From Sulfuricaulis sp040901545 (GTDB lineage Bacteria > Pseudomonadota > Gammaproteobacteria > Acidiferrobacterales > Sulfurifustaceae): a DNA stretch of 34,781 nucleotides. This document shows, in pieces, positions 23,060-32,311 of this stretch. The notes under the pieces were generated by a model. That model did not search any database and was not told where the DNA came from. It was given only the letters and a program-made list of their open reading frames with translations. Every line of letters starts with the position of its first letter. Within the stretch, counting starts at the first letter, position 1. The position numbers were made by a program, and so were the translations under genes. Location of the stretch: contig NZ_JBBDYL010000027.1 in assembly GCF_040901545.1 (NCBI RefSeq), forward strand, positions 1 through 34,781, in the 5' to 3' direction.

Positions 23060-23284
23060 ATGGCTGATCAGGAACTTGATGCTCGCGGACTGAATTGCCC
23101 TCTGCCTATCTTGCGTGCCAAGAAAGCGCTGAATATGCTGACTACCGGTCAGACACTACTGATATTGGCCACCGATCCGGGTTCGGCAAAAGATTTTGAG
23201 GTGTTCGCGAAGCAAACCGGCAATCAACTCCTGGAGTCAAAGGCATTAAATGGCGAGTACACCTTTTTGCTGAAAAAGAGCTGA
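23060..23284 (+). CDS. tusA: TusA-family sulfurtransferase
   Basis: 74 aa, the size of TusA. The active-site motif is Cys13-Pro-Leu-Pro16 in DARGLNCPLPILRAKKAL, followed by the usual DPGSAKDFEVFAKQTGN segment. GAGGA lies 6 bases before the ATG. TusA proteins carry persulfide sulfur, either for tRNA thiolation or, in sulfur oxidisers, to cytoplasmic sulfur-oxidation enzymes. No dsr, rhodanese or hdr genes accompany it here, so which role it has is open. It stands alone between divergent and downstream genes. Confidence 0.92.
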   Translation: MADQELDARGLNCPLPILRAKKALNMLTTGQTLLILATDPGSAKDFEVFAKQTGNQLLESKALNGEYTFLLKKS

Positions 23285-23579
23285 ACGAGGCTCGTCGCGT
23301 GTTTAAACGGGTTCGGCTTTCCGTGACGCTTTTCGCTTTTATAATTCTGAATTTCCTCGGTTGGCAATAACCACCCTTTCTTAAAGTCGGCGATTTTCAG
23401 GTTTTAATATATGTACCGGCCGCTGATCGTAACAGCCGAATTCCCCTGGCCGGTCAGTTTCAGCTTTTCCCGGCGATTATCTTGTTGAATGCGGATTTAA
23501 CCCTGATCGCGCACCGGGCAATATGGTCTAAACTAGTAGCATCCTGATCATCCATCGAGCATTTGAATAGCAACGAACA
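23285..23579. other. Gene-free spacer before the PilT-like gene
   Basis: 295 bases. No open frame of note, no hairpin with a T tract and no RNA gene recognised. A TAAACT near 23527 might be a -10 element for the downstream gene but lacks a convincing -35. Confidence 0.35.
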
Positions 23580-24749
23580 ATGACCGAAACCACCAGTAAT
23601 CGAAATACCAAATCCGTTCCGGGATCCGTCGGCGAGAACGAGCCGGTAACCGGGGCGATAACCGGATCAACCGACCCACTCAAGCTTCTCAGCCAGATTC
23701 TGGCCCACGCGGTGCGCGTCAATGCATCGGATATTCATTTACGCACGCGCAATCATCCGATTCTGCGGGTTGACGGCAACCTGCGCGGCTTGCGCGAAAT
23801 TCCTCCGTTCCCGCCGGAATTCATGGAACAATTGTCACGTACGATGATGTCCGCCCGGCTTCAGACGCAGTTCGAAAAGGCACACCAGGTTGACCTTTCG
23901 ATTGGATTCAAGGATATCGGGCGCGTTCGTGCCAATATATTTTACCAGCGTGGCTCGATTGGCATGGTGCTGCGCGTTATCAGCACCAACATACCGACCC
24001 CCGAGGAATTATTGCTGCCGGAAATAGTGAGAGATTTTACTAAACTGGAACGGGGTTTGATATTGCTGACCGGCGCCACCGGATGCGGTAAATCCACGAC
24101 ACTCGCCTCGCTCATCAACAGCATCAATCTCTCGCGCAGCGAGCACATCATCACCATCGAGGACCCCGTCGAATTTCTCTTTTCTGAAAAGCGCTCCATT
24201 ATCACACAACGCGAGGTTGGTATTGATACCAATACCTTCGCCGAAGCGATGCGCGCCGCTCTCCGTGAAGACCCGGATGTAATTCTCTTGGGCGAAATGC
24301 GCGATCCGGAGACCATCGAGACCGCCATGACGGCGGCGGAAACCGGCCATCTCGTTTTCTCGACCGTGCATTCACCGGCGGCGGCGGAAACCATTTCACG
24401 CATCGTCACCAGTTTTCCGCCGGAGGCACAGGTCGGCATCCGGGCTAAACTGGCGCAAAATCTCCGTGGCGTGGTCAGCCAGCGTCTGCTGCCGCGCAAG
24501 AACAACCAGGGCCGCATTGTCGCCTGCGAGGTCATGACCGTTTCGGCGCTGGCGCGTGAATATATTCTGGATCCGCTCAAGGTCAAGGAACTGGGCGATT
24601 TGATCCGCAAAGGAACAGCGGCCGAGGGCATGCTCAGTTTCGATGCAGCGTTGCTCCAGCTGGTCAAGCAGGGATACATCGATGAAGAAACCGCTTTGTT
24701 CTATGCAACCAGCGCCACCGACCTCAAGCTGAAACTGCAAGGATTCTGA
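23580..24749 (+). CDS. PilT/PilU-like type IV pilus retraction ATPase
   Basis: 389 aa. A hydrophilic, Thr/Ser-rich N-terminal extension of about 30 residues precedes the PilT N-domain (ASDIHLRTRNHPILRVDG). The ATPase core has Walker A GATGCGKST (165-173), the Asp box (IITIEDPVEF), Walker B DPDVILLGEMRD (231-242) and the His box (TGHLVFSTVHSP). The C-terminal region LSFDAALLQLVKQGYID is typical. The family hydrolyses ATP to retract type IV pili at the cytoplasmic base. Other pilus genes are absent around it, so it is an orphan copy and probably a second retraction ATPase (PilU or PilT2). It converges on phoH with a 57-base gap. Confidence 0.9.
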   Translation: MTETTSNRNTKSVPGSVGENEPVTGAITGSTDPLKLLSQILAHAVRVNASDIHLRTRNHPILRVDGNLRGLREIPPFPPEFMEQLSRTMMSARLQTQFEKAHQVDLSIGFKDIGRVRANIFYQRGSIGMVLRVISTNIPTPEELLLPEIVRDFTKLERGLILLTGATGCGKSTTLASLINSINLSRSEHIITIEDPVEFLFSEKRSIITQREVGIDTNTFAEAMRAALREDPDVILLGEMRDPETIETAMTAAETGHLVFSTVHSPAAAETISRIVTSFPPEAQVGIRAKLAQNLRGVVSQRLLPRKNNQGRIVACEVMTVSALAREYILDPLKVKELGDLIRKGTAAEGMLSFDAALLQLVKQGYIDEETALFYATSATDLKLKLQGF

Positions 24750-24806
24750 GGCGTTTTTACGTCTGTTTCGATCGGCACTCATTACCGCGATGGCGTGTCG
24801 ATTGTG

Positions 24807-26198
24807 TTACAAGATTTCTGTAGCGTGATCCGCCAGGCGCGAGCGTTCGCCACGTTGCAGTGTTACATGTCCGCTGTGTTCCCATGTCTTGAACCGGTCT
24901 ACGACGTACGTCAGGCCGGATGTCGTTTCCGTCAAATACGGCGTGTCGATCTGGGCGATATTACCGAGGCACACGATCTTGCTGCCGGGACCGGCGCGGG
25001 TGACGAGGGTTTTGATCTGGTGCGGGCTCAGGTTCTGCGCTTCGTCAATAATGAGAAATTTTTTCAGAAACGTGCGCCCACGCATGAAGTTGAGCGACTT
25101 GATGCGGATGCGGTTCCGGAGCAGATCGTGCGTGGCGGCGCGACCCCAGGCCCCGTGCTCATGGGTCGCGGTTTCCTGCAGCACGTCGAGATTGTCTTCA
25201 AGCGCCCCCATCCACGGACCCATTTTTTCCTCTTCCGTGCCGGGTAGAAAGCCGATGTCCTCGCCTACCGGGACGGTCATGCGCGTCATGATGATTTCCG
25301 TGTAGCGCTTGATTTCCAGAGTTTGCATCAACGCGGATGCGAGCGTGAGCAAGGTTTTTCCCGTGCCGGCCTGTCCAAGCAGGGTAACGAAATCAATCTC
25401 CGGATTCATGAGCAGATTCAAGGCAAAATTCTGCTCGCGATTTCGCGCGCTGATGCCCCAGACTTTATTGCGCTCCGCGGCATAGTCCTGAACGACCTCG
25501 ATGACCGCCGCATCATTCTCGATCCGGCGCACCACGGCCTCGAACGGACGTTGGTCGTTGGTGAAGATAAACAGATTCGGAATCCACGCGCGTGCCTTCG
25601 GTCCGCGCAGGCGGTAAAACGTGCGGCCCTCTTCCTTCCATGATTCCATCTTTTTGCTGTGAGTTTCCCAGAAATCCCCGTCCAGTTTCTCCATGCCGGT
25701 GTAGAGCAGGTTGGCGTCGTCCAATACCTGATCGTTGGTGTAATCCTCCGCGAGAATGCCGAGGGCGCGCGCCTTGAGACGCAAGTTGATATCTTTCGTG
25801 ACGAGGATGGATTGACGGTCAGGATGGCCTTTCCCGAGGTCGAGCGTGATGCCCAGCAAGGCATTGTCGGAACTGCGCCCGGAAAGGCCGAAGGGCAAAG
25901 GGCTCCGCGCCTGTTCCATGTGAAAATAAAGATGTCCGGTCTCGATGTCTTTTGAGACCGAGGGAAGCTTTATCCCGTGGCTGATGTCGCCATTGGCCTT
26001 TTCCACCAGCTCATCGAGCAAGCGGCTGACCTGGCGCACGTTACGCGCGATTTCGGACATCCCCACCTTGCTGTTATCGAGTTCTTCCAGCACCACGATG
26101 GGGATGTACACATCGTGTTCCTGGAAGCGCAGAATCGAAGTGGGATCGTGGATGAGGACGTTGGTGTCGACGACGAAAATCTTGCGCTTGTTGGTCAT
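24807..26198 (-). CDS. PhoH-family ATPase with N-terminal PIN domain
   Basis: 463 aa. A PIN nuclease-like domain (1-150) has acidic residues in VVDTNVLIHDP (Asp11), VVLEELD and the SSDNALLG and ILVTKDINLR strands. The PhoH P-loop ATPase domain follows (about 255-463), with Walker A GQAGTGKT (275-282), Walker B IIDEAQ (383-388) and GNIAQIDTP. Proteins with this layout are thought to be RNA helicase/nucleases, though the cellular role is not settled. The start overlaps the bcp stop by 4 bases (ATGA), so they are translationally coupled. It ends the long minus-strand gene run. Confidence 0.93.
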   Translation of the reverse strand: MTNKRKIFVVDTNVLIHDPTSILRFQEHDVYIPIVVLEELDNSKVGMSEIARNVRQVSRLLDELVEKANGDISHGIKLPSVSKDIETGHLYFHMEQARSPLPFGLSGRSSDNALLGITLDLGKGHPDRQSILVTKDINLRLKARALGILAEDYTNDQVLDDANLLYTGMEKLDGDFWETHSKKMESWKEEGRTFYRLRGPKARAWIPNLFIFTNDQRPFEAVVRRIENDAAVIEVVQDYAAERNKVWGISARNREQNFALNLLMNPEIDFVTLLGQAGTGKTLLTLASALMQTLEIKRYTEIIMTRMTVPVGEDIGFLPGTEEEKMGPWMGALEDNLDVLQETATHEHGAWGRAATHDLLRNRIRIKSLNFMRGRTFLKKFLIIDEAQNLSPHQIKTLVTRAGPGSKIVCLGNIAQIDTPYLTETTSGLTYVVDRFKTWEHSGHVTLQRGERSRLADHATEIL

Positions 26199-26686
26199 TG
26201 ACGCTTGGTACCGGATTTTCGCAGTTTCTCGATTTCCTCGATGACCGCCTCAACGTGACCCTTTACCTTGACGCCGCGGAACTCCTTGCGCAGCACGCCG
26301 TGGTCGTCGAGGATGAATGTGCTGCGGTCCACGCCGAGGTATTTCCTGCCGTATAGGCTCTTTTCCCGCATAACATCGAAGAGTTTGCAGAGCGTTTCGT
26401 CTTCATCGGAGATCAACTCGAAGGGGAACTTGAATTTGGCCTTGAATTTTTCGTGTGACGCCAGGTTGTCTCGCGATACGCCGTAGACGACGGTGTTGAG
26501 TTTCTCGAACCGGCTGTAATGATCGCGGAAATCACGGCCTTCCAGGGTACAGCCCGGCGTGTTGTCCTTGGGGTAGAAATACAGCACGGTAAACTTTCCC
26601 TTAAGCGAACGCAGGCTGGAAGTCTTGCCGCCGGTGGCCTGAATTTTCACGTCGGAAACCGGGTTATCCACTACCGCTTTTTTCAT
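26195..26686 (-). CDS. bcp: Peroxiredoxin, Bcp/PrxQ family
   Basis: 163 aa from the ATG at 26686 (MKKAVVDNPV). The frame stays open to a TTG at 26755, but the residues before this ATG are not family-like. The peroxidatic cysteine is Cys46 in FYPKDNTPGCTLEG. The resolving cysteine usually found 5 residues later is replaced by Arg51; Cys99 (DETLCKLF) is the only other cysteine and might take over, otherwise it is a 1-Cys type. It reduces hydroperoxides in the cytoplasm with thioredoxin-like donors. Its stop overlaps the phoH start by 4 bases and it lies 65 bases after nrdJ. Confidence 0.93.
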   Translation of the reverse strand: MKKAVVDNPVSDVKIQATGGKTSSLRSLKGKFTVLYFYPKDNTPGCTLEGRDFRDHYSRFEKLNTVVYGVSRDNLASHEKFKAKFKFPFELISDEDETLCKLFDVMREKSLYGRKYLGVDRSTFILDDHGVLRKEFRGVKVKGHVEAVIEEIEKLRKSGTKRQ

Positions 26687-26751
26687 GGTGGTTTTCCGCA
26701 GCCGATCGCCGGATTGTATCGGGATGCGTGCCCGGTTAACAGGGATCGCCG

Positions 26752-28575
26752 TCAATCCGCCTCGCGCTCGACGTGACAGCAGTGCGGAGCCAGATCGCCG
26801 TTTTTCTCGCCGCGTAATACTTCGCCGGTGACGGGATTGGGACGGAATGTGGTGCAGCCTTTCAGGCCCATGTGGTCGGCCTGCCGGTAAATTTCCTTGA
26901 AGTCGTCGAAACGATAATGGCGCGGGACATTGATGGTTTTGGAGATGGAATTATCCACGAAGGGTTGTAACGCCGCCTGCATCCCGAGATGCGCCGAAGG
27001 CGAGAGGGCGGATATGTCCACAAAAGCCCGGGTGGGTTTTTCAGACCCACGCTGCTGGCGCCATAGGCGCAGGGCGAAATCGGTCAGATCGTGTTCGGAA
27101 TAATTTCCATCGAGTTCGAGCACCCGGCGCTTATGGCTGAATTCATACACCGGCTCCAAGCCGCTGGAAATGTTGTTCGCGAGCAGGCTGATCGTGCCGG
27201 TCGGGGCGATTGCAGTCAAATGGCTGTTGCGCAGTCCATGTTGCGCAATGTCTTCCCGGATGTCAGGCGGAAGTGTCCGGATGAATTTTCCCTGCAGATA
27301 CTTCTCTTTTTCAAAATAAGGGAACACCCCTTTCTCTTTCGCCAACGCGATCGAAGCGCGGTAAGCCGCATGACAGATCCGTTGCATCGCGCGCGCGGCC
27401 AGCTCCTGCGCCGGTTTTTCACCGTAGTGCAGGCCCAGCATGACAAGCGTGTCCGCCAGGCCCGTGACACCGAGACCGATTCGGCGCGAGCCGCGTGCCT
27501 GGGCAGCTTGTGTCGCAAGCGGAAACAGCGAGGCATCAATCACATTGTCCATCATTCGCGTGGCGATTTCGGCGGTTTGATGTATGCCGTCCAGATCCAG
27601 TTGCGCCTTGTCGCTGAAGGGATCGCGCACGAATGCCGTCAGGTTAATTGAGCCGAGATCGCAGGCGCCGTAGGGAGGCAACGGAATTTCGCCGCAAGGG
27701 TTGGTGGCGCTGATCTGCTCGCGATACCAAAGATTATTGAATTCGTTGATCCGGTCGATGAACAGCACGCCGGGCTCGGCATAGTCATAGGTCGCGCGCA
27801 TGAGCCTGTCCCAGAGTGACCGGGCGCGGATTTTTCCGTGAATGCGGCAGCGCACCGGTTCGTTATTTCCCGACCAGGCGCGCATCACGGTCTCTCCCTC
27901 CGCCGAGTCGCCACTGTCAACAGGGAAAACGAGCGCCCATGCTCCATCCTGACGGACGGCGTCCATGAACGCCTGGGTGACCAGCACGGATAGATTGAAA
28001 TGGCGCAGTACCTGGCTGTCCCGCTTGGCGTCGATAAACTCCTCAATATCGGGATGATCGCTGCGAAGCGTGGCCATCATCGCGCCGCGCCGCGCGCCGG
28101 TGGAGAGCAATGTCGCGCACATCGCGTCCCAGATCTTCATGAAGGAAACCGGACCGGAGGCGACGGTGCCGACGCCACGGGCCGGCGCGCCTTTCGGTCG
28201 CAGGGTTGAAAAATCATAGCCCACACCGCCGCCTTGCTGCATGGTGAGCGCGCCTTCCTTCAGTCCGTCGAATATCCCGTCCATTGAATCTTCAATGACG
28301 TTCATGACGAAACAGTTAAACAGCGTGACGCGCCGCGTTGTGCCGGCTCCGGCCTGGATCCGGCCGCCCGGAAGAAATTTAAAATTTTTCAGCGTTTCGT
28401 AGAAAATCGTTTCCCACCGGGAGGAATGTTCCCGTTCCACGCCGGCCAGGGCGCGCGCGACGCGTCGCCAGGTATCGTCGACAGTCCGGTCATGCACGGT
28501 GTCGCCGTCCCGGTACCGGTACTTGCTGTCCCAGATATGGCGTGAAATTTCGGTGACGAAGGGATCGTCGGTCAT
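26752..28575 (-). CDS. nrdJ: Adenosylcobalamin-dependent (class II) ribonucleotide reductase
   Basis: 607 aa, one of the shorter members of the class. It has the FNCFV segment with the first redox cysteine (Cys88), the active-site loop NPCGEIPL with Cys294 and Glu296, PYGACDLGSINL, the barrel motif GLGVTGLADTL, and the APTGTISLLANNISSGLEP stretch. The C-terminus carries vicinal cysteines (HCCHVE) that would re-reduce the active site. It makes deoxyribonucleotides without oxygen, using coenzyme B12, so it works in both oxic and anoxic conditions. It starts 6 bases after pncB; no strong ribosome binding site is visible, which suggests coupling. Confidence 0.95.
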   Translation of the reverse strand: MTDDPFVTEISRHIWDSKYRYRDGDTVHDRTVDDTWRRVARALAGVEREHSSRWETIFYETLKNFKFLPGGRIQAGAGTTRRVTLFNCFVMNVIEDSMDGIFDGLKEGALTMQQGGGVGYDFSTLRPKGAPARGVGTVASGPVSFMKIWDAMCATLLSTGARRGAMMATLRSDHPDIEEFIDAKRDSQVLRHFNLSVLVTQAFMDAVRQDGAWALVFPVDSGDSAEGETVMRAWSGNNEPVRCRIHGKIRARSLWDRLMRATYDYAEPGVLFIDRINEFNNLWYREQISATNPCGEIPLPPYGACDLGSINLTAFVRDPFSDKAQLDLDGIHQTAEIATRMMDNVIDASLFPLATQAAQARGSRRIGLGVTGLADTLVMLGLHYGEKPAQELAARAMQRICHAAYRASIALAKEKGVFPYFEKEKYLQGKFIRTLPPDIREDIAQHGLRNSHLTAIAPTGTISLLANNISSGLEPVYEFSHKRRVLELDGNYSEHDLTDFALRLWRQQRGSEKPTRAFVDISALSPSAHLGMQAALQPFVDNSISKTINVPRHYRFDDFKEIYRQADHMGLKGCTTFRPNPVTGEVLRGEKNGDLAPHCCHVEREAD

Positions 28576-28581
28576 GATGCG

Positions 28582-29928
28582 TCAATTCTGCATGGACTGC
28601 CGGTCAAGTTTCGCTGCCAGTTCACGTACCGCCTTGGCCACGATCACGGGATACGGCGGTCCATCCTGACGGGCACGCAAGCCGGCCGGCAGGCGAGCGA
28701 GTTCCTGCGTGGATCGCCGGCGGATATCCTCGAGGGTTTCCGGACCGCGGATACGCCTGCCGTCTCGCATCACGGGCACGATCAGCGCCGTTCCCGTCGT
28801 CGGGTCATCATCCAGGGTGAGCACATCACCGGACATAGCGCCACCGGCACCGTATGTTCGATACACCTGCTTGCGTCCGGGCCAGGTGGCCTTGCCTTCG
28901 GAACGCTTGCGCCGCGGGCGTCCGGCGTACTCCTCCAGCTTGTACGCGCAGTCCAGAAACGGGGCGTCGGATGAGGTAGCCATGTGAGTACCGATTCCAA
29001 ATCCGTCGATCGGCGCGCCGCGGGCAAGCAGGTTTTGCACCGCATATTCGTCGAGACTGCCGCTGGAGAAAATGCGAATCTCCTTCAACCCGGCATTGTC
29101 CAGAATCCGGCGTACGTTTCTGGAGTGTTCGGCGAGATCACCGCTGTCCAGCCGCACTGCCTTGATGGCGATGCCCATTTTTTCAAGCCGTGGCGCCAGA
29201 TGCACCACCTCACGCGCCGCTGCCTCGGTGTCATAAGTGTCAATGAGCAATATCACGTTTTCCGGTTGCGCGCGGGCAAAATGCTCGAAGGCCAGCGTTT
29301 CGCTGTCGTGCGCCTGGATGAAGGAATGCGCCATGGTGCCGGCCACCGGTATGTTGAATTCAGCACCCGCCAGCACATTCGAGGTACTCTGAAATCCGGC
29401 GAGGTAGCTGGCCCGCGCGGCGAGCAACGCCGCCTCGGCTCCGTGCGCGCGGCGCAAACCGAAATCAACAAGCAGCTTGCCGGGAGCCGCCAATACCACG
29501 CGCGCGGCCTTGGATGCGATGAGTGTCTGGAAATGCAGCAGGTTGATAATCCGGCTTTCGACAAGCTGCGCCTGGGGAAGGGGGGCGGTCACGCGCAGGA
29601 TCGGCTCATCGGCGAAGAATACGGTTCCCTCCGGCATGGCATGCACGTCACCCGTGAAGCGCAGCTTGGCCAGTGACTCGGGAAAATCACGACTGAAGCG
29701 TCCGGAATCGCGCACCCACTCGAGTTCCGCCCCGCTGAAATGCAGGATTTCGAGAAATGCCAGCACCTGTTCCAGACCGGCCGCGAGCAGAAAGCCGCGA
29801 TTCGGCGGCAGCCGCCGCACGAAGAATTCGAAAACGGCGATGTCGTTCATTCCCTGCTCGAAGTATCCCTGCAGCATGGTCAGCTGGTAGAGATCGGTGA
29901 GCAGGGGGCTTTTCGGAAGTTCAATCAT
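28582..29928 (-). CDS. pncB: Nicotinate phosphoribosyltransferase
   Basis: 448 aa. Family segments are LLTDLYQLTMLQGYF at the N-terminus, FGLRRAHG for substrate binding, GTMAHSF with the histidine that is transiently phosphorylated in the family (His201), LLIDTYDT, and VRLDSGDL with GFGIGTHMATS for phosphate binding. It joins nicotinate with phosphoribosyl pyrophosphate, at the expense of ATP, to give nicotinate mononucleotide for NAD synthesis. It overlaps the nicotinamidase gene by 4 bases, so the pair forms the two-step nicotinamide salvage route. nrdJ follows after 6 bases. Confidence 0.95.
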   Translation of the reverse strand: MIELPKSPLLTDLYQLTMLQGYFEQGMNDIAVFEFFVRRLPPNRGFLLAAGLEQVLAFLEILHFSGAELEWVRDSGRFSRDFPESLAKLRFTGDVHAMPEGTVFFADEPILRVTAPLPQAQLVESRIINLLHFQTLIASKAARVVLAAPGKLLVDFGLRRAHGAEAALLAARASYLAGFQSTSNVLAGAEFNIPVAGTMAHSFIQAHDSETLAFEHFARAQPENVILLIDTYDTEAAAREVVHLAPRLEKMGIAIKAVRLDSGDLAEHSRNVRRILDNAGLKEIRIFSSGSLDEYAVQNLLARGAPIDGFGIGTHMATSSDAPFLDCAYKLEEYAGRPRRKRSEGKATWPGRKQVYRTYGAGGAMSGDVLTLDDDPTTGTALIVPVMRDGRRIRGPETLEDIRRRSTQELARLPAGLRARQDGPPYPVIVAKAVRELAAKLDRQSMQN

Positions 29929-30512
29929 GTGCCGAGCGAAGCCAAGGCGATCGGCTGCGCCCCGAGTCGTACCATCTCCGCTTCGGCCTTCAGGCCGTCA
30001 TCATGATTGACGTTGACGGCGCGGATGGCATCGGACAGCAGGAAAACATCGTAGCCGAGTTTACAGGCGTCCCGAACGGTATTCAGAACGCAATAATCGG
30101 TGGCGAGACCGCCGACGAATACGCGTTTGATATTTTTTTCACGCAGAGATTGATCGAGTCGGGTTCCTTCAAAACCGGAATAGGCGTCCCTCCCCGGCTC
30201 GGTCGCCTTCGAGACAATTGTCGCGCCCGCCGGTAATTCCAGATCCCGGGCAAAGCGCGCGCCGTTTGTCTCGGCCACGCAATGCGGCGGCCAGGGCCCT
30301 TCCTGCGCCTTGAAGGAGCAATGGTCGGGCGGATGCCAGTCGCGCGTGGCGTAAACGGGCAATCCGCGCGCCGCGAAGGCGGCGATGTAGCGGTTCAATA
30401 TCGGCACGACCTCGTCGCCCTGCGTAACTGCCAGGCTGCCGCCGGGAAGGAAATCGTTCTGCACGTCCACGACGATCAGGGTGTCACCCTTTTGAAGCAC
30501 GATCTTGTCCAT
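29925..30512 (-). CDS. pncA: Nicotinamidase
   Basis: 195 aa, isochorismatase-like fold. The catalytic triad is visible as Asp16 (VVDVQNDFLPGG), Lys102 (IVSKAT) and Cys141 (ATDYCV). Metal ligands are Asp58, His60 and His64 in RDWHPPDHCSF. It hydrolyses nicotinamide to nicotinate and ammonia, feeding the overlapping pncB product. Upstream there is a 44-base perfect palindrome 24 bases from the start codon, and no clear Shine-Dalgarno; a hairpin so near could influence its translation. Confidence 0.95.
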   Translation of the reverse strand: MDKIVLQKGDTLIVVDVQNDFLPGGSLAVTQGDEVVPILNRYIAAFAARGLPVYATRDWHPPDHCSFKAQEGPWPPHCVAETNGARFARDLELPAGATIVSKATEPGRDAYSGFEGTRLDQSLREKNIKRVFVGGLATDYCVLNTVRDACKLGYDVFLLSDAIRAVNVNHDDGLKAEAEMVRLGAQPIALASLGT

Positions 30513-30535
30513 GTGCTTGTGCGGTTCGGGTTGCC

Positions 30536-30579
30536 GCCGGATTGAGCCGCGCGCAGCGCTGCGCGCGGCTCAATCCGGC
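30536..30579. repeat. 44-base perfect palindrome between polX and pncA
   Basis: Arms of 22 bases (left 30536-30557 starting GCCGGATTGAGCC, right 30558-30579) are exact reverse complements with no central spacer. The right end overlaps the first base of the polX stop codon on the plus-strand reading. As RNA it would fold to a hairpin of about 20 bp. No T tract adjoins on either side, so it is not a classical terminator. Confidence 0.85.
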
Positions 30580-32309
30580 TAGGAGGAAATTGTACGCTTA
30601 AGCAGCGTTCGCAGCAGCTTGAGCGATCGGGTATTGAGCACATCCTTTTTTTCCAGCCAGCCGCGCCGAGCCTGGCCCACGCCATACAGGAGATTGTCGA
30701 AATCCCGGATACCGTGGGCGTCGGAACTGATGGCGACCAGCACACCTTCGTCGCGCGCCATCTGGCAGTAGATGTCCAGCAGGTCCAACCGCTTCGGGTG
30801 GGCGTTGAGCTCCAGGAAACAACCACGTTCGCGTGCCTTGCGAATGATCTTGAGCATGTTTACGTCATACGGCTCGCGACTGTCGAGTAAACGCCCCGAC
30901 GGGTGAGCCAGGATGGAGAAATGAGGGCGATCCATCGCACGCAGGATGCGCTCGGTCTGTTTCGCGCGCGAGAGGTGGAACTGGCTGTGCACCGCGCCGA
31001 CCACGAGATCCAGCTCGGAAAGCACGTCATCCGGCAGATCGAGATGCCCGTCCTCGAGGATGTCCACCTCGATGCCTTTTAATATGATGATGTTCTTGGA
31101 CTGGCTATTCAATTTGTCTATTTCGTTCATCTGCTTGCGCAGTTGCTGCGGATCAAGCCCGTGCGCCACCGTGAGCCGGCGCGAGTGCTCGGTGATCGCG
31201 AGATACTCCAGGCCCTGATCGCGCGCGGCCGCGGCCATCTCGCGCAGGGTGTTGTGGCCGTCGGTGGCCTTGGTATGGGCGTGCAGATCGCCCTTGAGGT
31301 CGGCGAGTTCCACGAGTTTGGGCAGCTTGCCGGCGCGCGCGGCCTCGATTTCGCCGCGATTCTCACGCAGTTCGGGCGCTATCCATGGCAGACCGACCGC
31401 CCGGTATACGGATTCCTCCGTATCGCCGGCAAGGCGTTTTTCGCCTTTGAAGACGCCGTACTCGCTTACCTTGAGCCCGTGTTCCTGCGCCAGCCGGCGG
31501 ATCTCGATGTTGTGCGCCTTGGAGCCGGTGAAGTACTGCAACGCGGCGCCAAAGCAGTCTTTGTCCACCGCGCGCACGTCCACTTGCAGGCCGGATTTGA
31601 GGATCACGGTGGCGCGCGTGCTGCCCTTGGCGTGTATGTCCCTGACCTCGTCATAGGCGACGAACCGGTCCATCACATTTTCAGTGTTCGTCGCCGTCAC
31701 CAGAATGTCGATATCGCCCACGGTCTCCTTGAAGCGACGGTAGGAGCCCGCCAGCATCACCCGACCGACACCCGGGATTTTTTCCAGATATTTTTTCAGC
31801 GGCTTGGCATACTGGGCCGCCACGGCCAGCTTGAAGCGCTTCTGCTCGGTCACGTGCGCCGAAATGGCTTGCAGAATGGTCTGCTCGGTTTTAGCGCCGA
31901 AGCCCGGCAGTTCGCGAATGCGTCCATCCTGCGCGGCGCGGGCGAGCTGCTCCACGGTATGCACATCGAGCTCATGGTAGAGCGCGCGCACACGCTTGGG
32001 TCCGAGGCCGGGGATCTTGAGCAGTTCCGTGATGCTGGGCGGAGTTTTTTTGCGCAGCTTTTCCAGAGACCGGCACATGCCGGTCGCGACGATTTCCCCG
32101 ATCTTGGCCGCGAGATCATCGCCGATACCGGGCAATTCGGTCAGGTCCTCGCCCTGGGATAGCATCTCCGCGACCGGCACGCCCATGCCTTGCAATTGGC
32201 GCGCGGCATTACGGTAGGCGCGCACGCGGAACGGGTTCGCGTTTTCAATTTCAAGGAGGTCGGCGATTTCCTCGAAGATGGCGGCGATGTCGGCGTTGTG
32301 CACAGGCAT
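30579..32309 (-). CDS. polX: DNA polymerase/3'-5' exonuclease PolX
   Basis: 576 aa from the ATG at 32309, 2 bases after the DUF72 stop; the frame is open further upstream only with arginine-rich sequence antisense to that gene. Order: 8-kDa-like domain with helix-hairpin-helix motifs LPGIG (59-63), IPGLG (99-103) and LPGFG (134-138); family X nucleotidyltransferase with GSY (188-190) and Asp199, Asp201 and Asp244; C-terminal PHP domain (from about 338) with DLHAH (341-345), ITEHS, GIEVD and SSDAHG metal-binding motifs. It fills gaps in base-excision repair and has a PHP-borne exonuclease. Confidence 0.95.
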   Translation of the reverse strand: MPVHNADIAAIFEEIADLLEIENANPFRVRAYRNAARQLQGMGVPVAEMLSQGEDLTELPGIGDDLAAKIGEIVATGMCRSLEKLRKKTPPSITELLKIPGLGPKRVRALYHELDVHTVEQLARAAQDGRIRELPGFGAKTEQTILQAISAHVTEQKRFKLAVAAQYAKPLKKYLEKIPGVGRVMLAGSYRRFKETVGDIDILVTATNTENVMDRFVAYDEVRDIHAKGSTRATVILKSGLQVDVRAVDKDCFGAALQYFTGSKAHNIEIRRLAQEHGLKVSEYGVFKGEKRLAGDTEESVYRAVGLPWIAPELRENRGEIEAARAGKLPKLVELADLKGDLHAHTKATDGHNTLREMAAAARDQGLEYLAITEHSRRLTVAHGLDPQQLRKQMNEIDKLNSQSKNIIILKGIEVDILEDGHLDLPDDVLSELDLVVGAVHSQFHLSRAKQTERILRAMDRPHFSILAHPSGRLLDSREPYDVNMLKIIRKARERGCFLELNAHPKRLDLLDIYCQMARDEGVLVAISSDAHGIRDFDNLLYGVGQARRGWLEKKDVLNTRSLKLLRTLLKRTISS

Positions 32310-32311
32310 GA

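Noticed and set aside
26687..26755. Longer N-terminus for the peroxiredoxin starting at a TTG
   Set aside because: The added residues do not resemble the family, and the ATG at 26686 gives the usual length.
31143..32162. 339-codon plus-strand frame inside polX
   Set aside because: Antisense to PolX, which carries all HhH, nucleotidyltransferase and PHP motifs on the minus strand.
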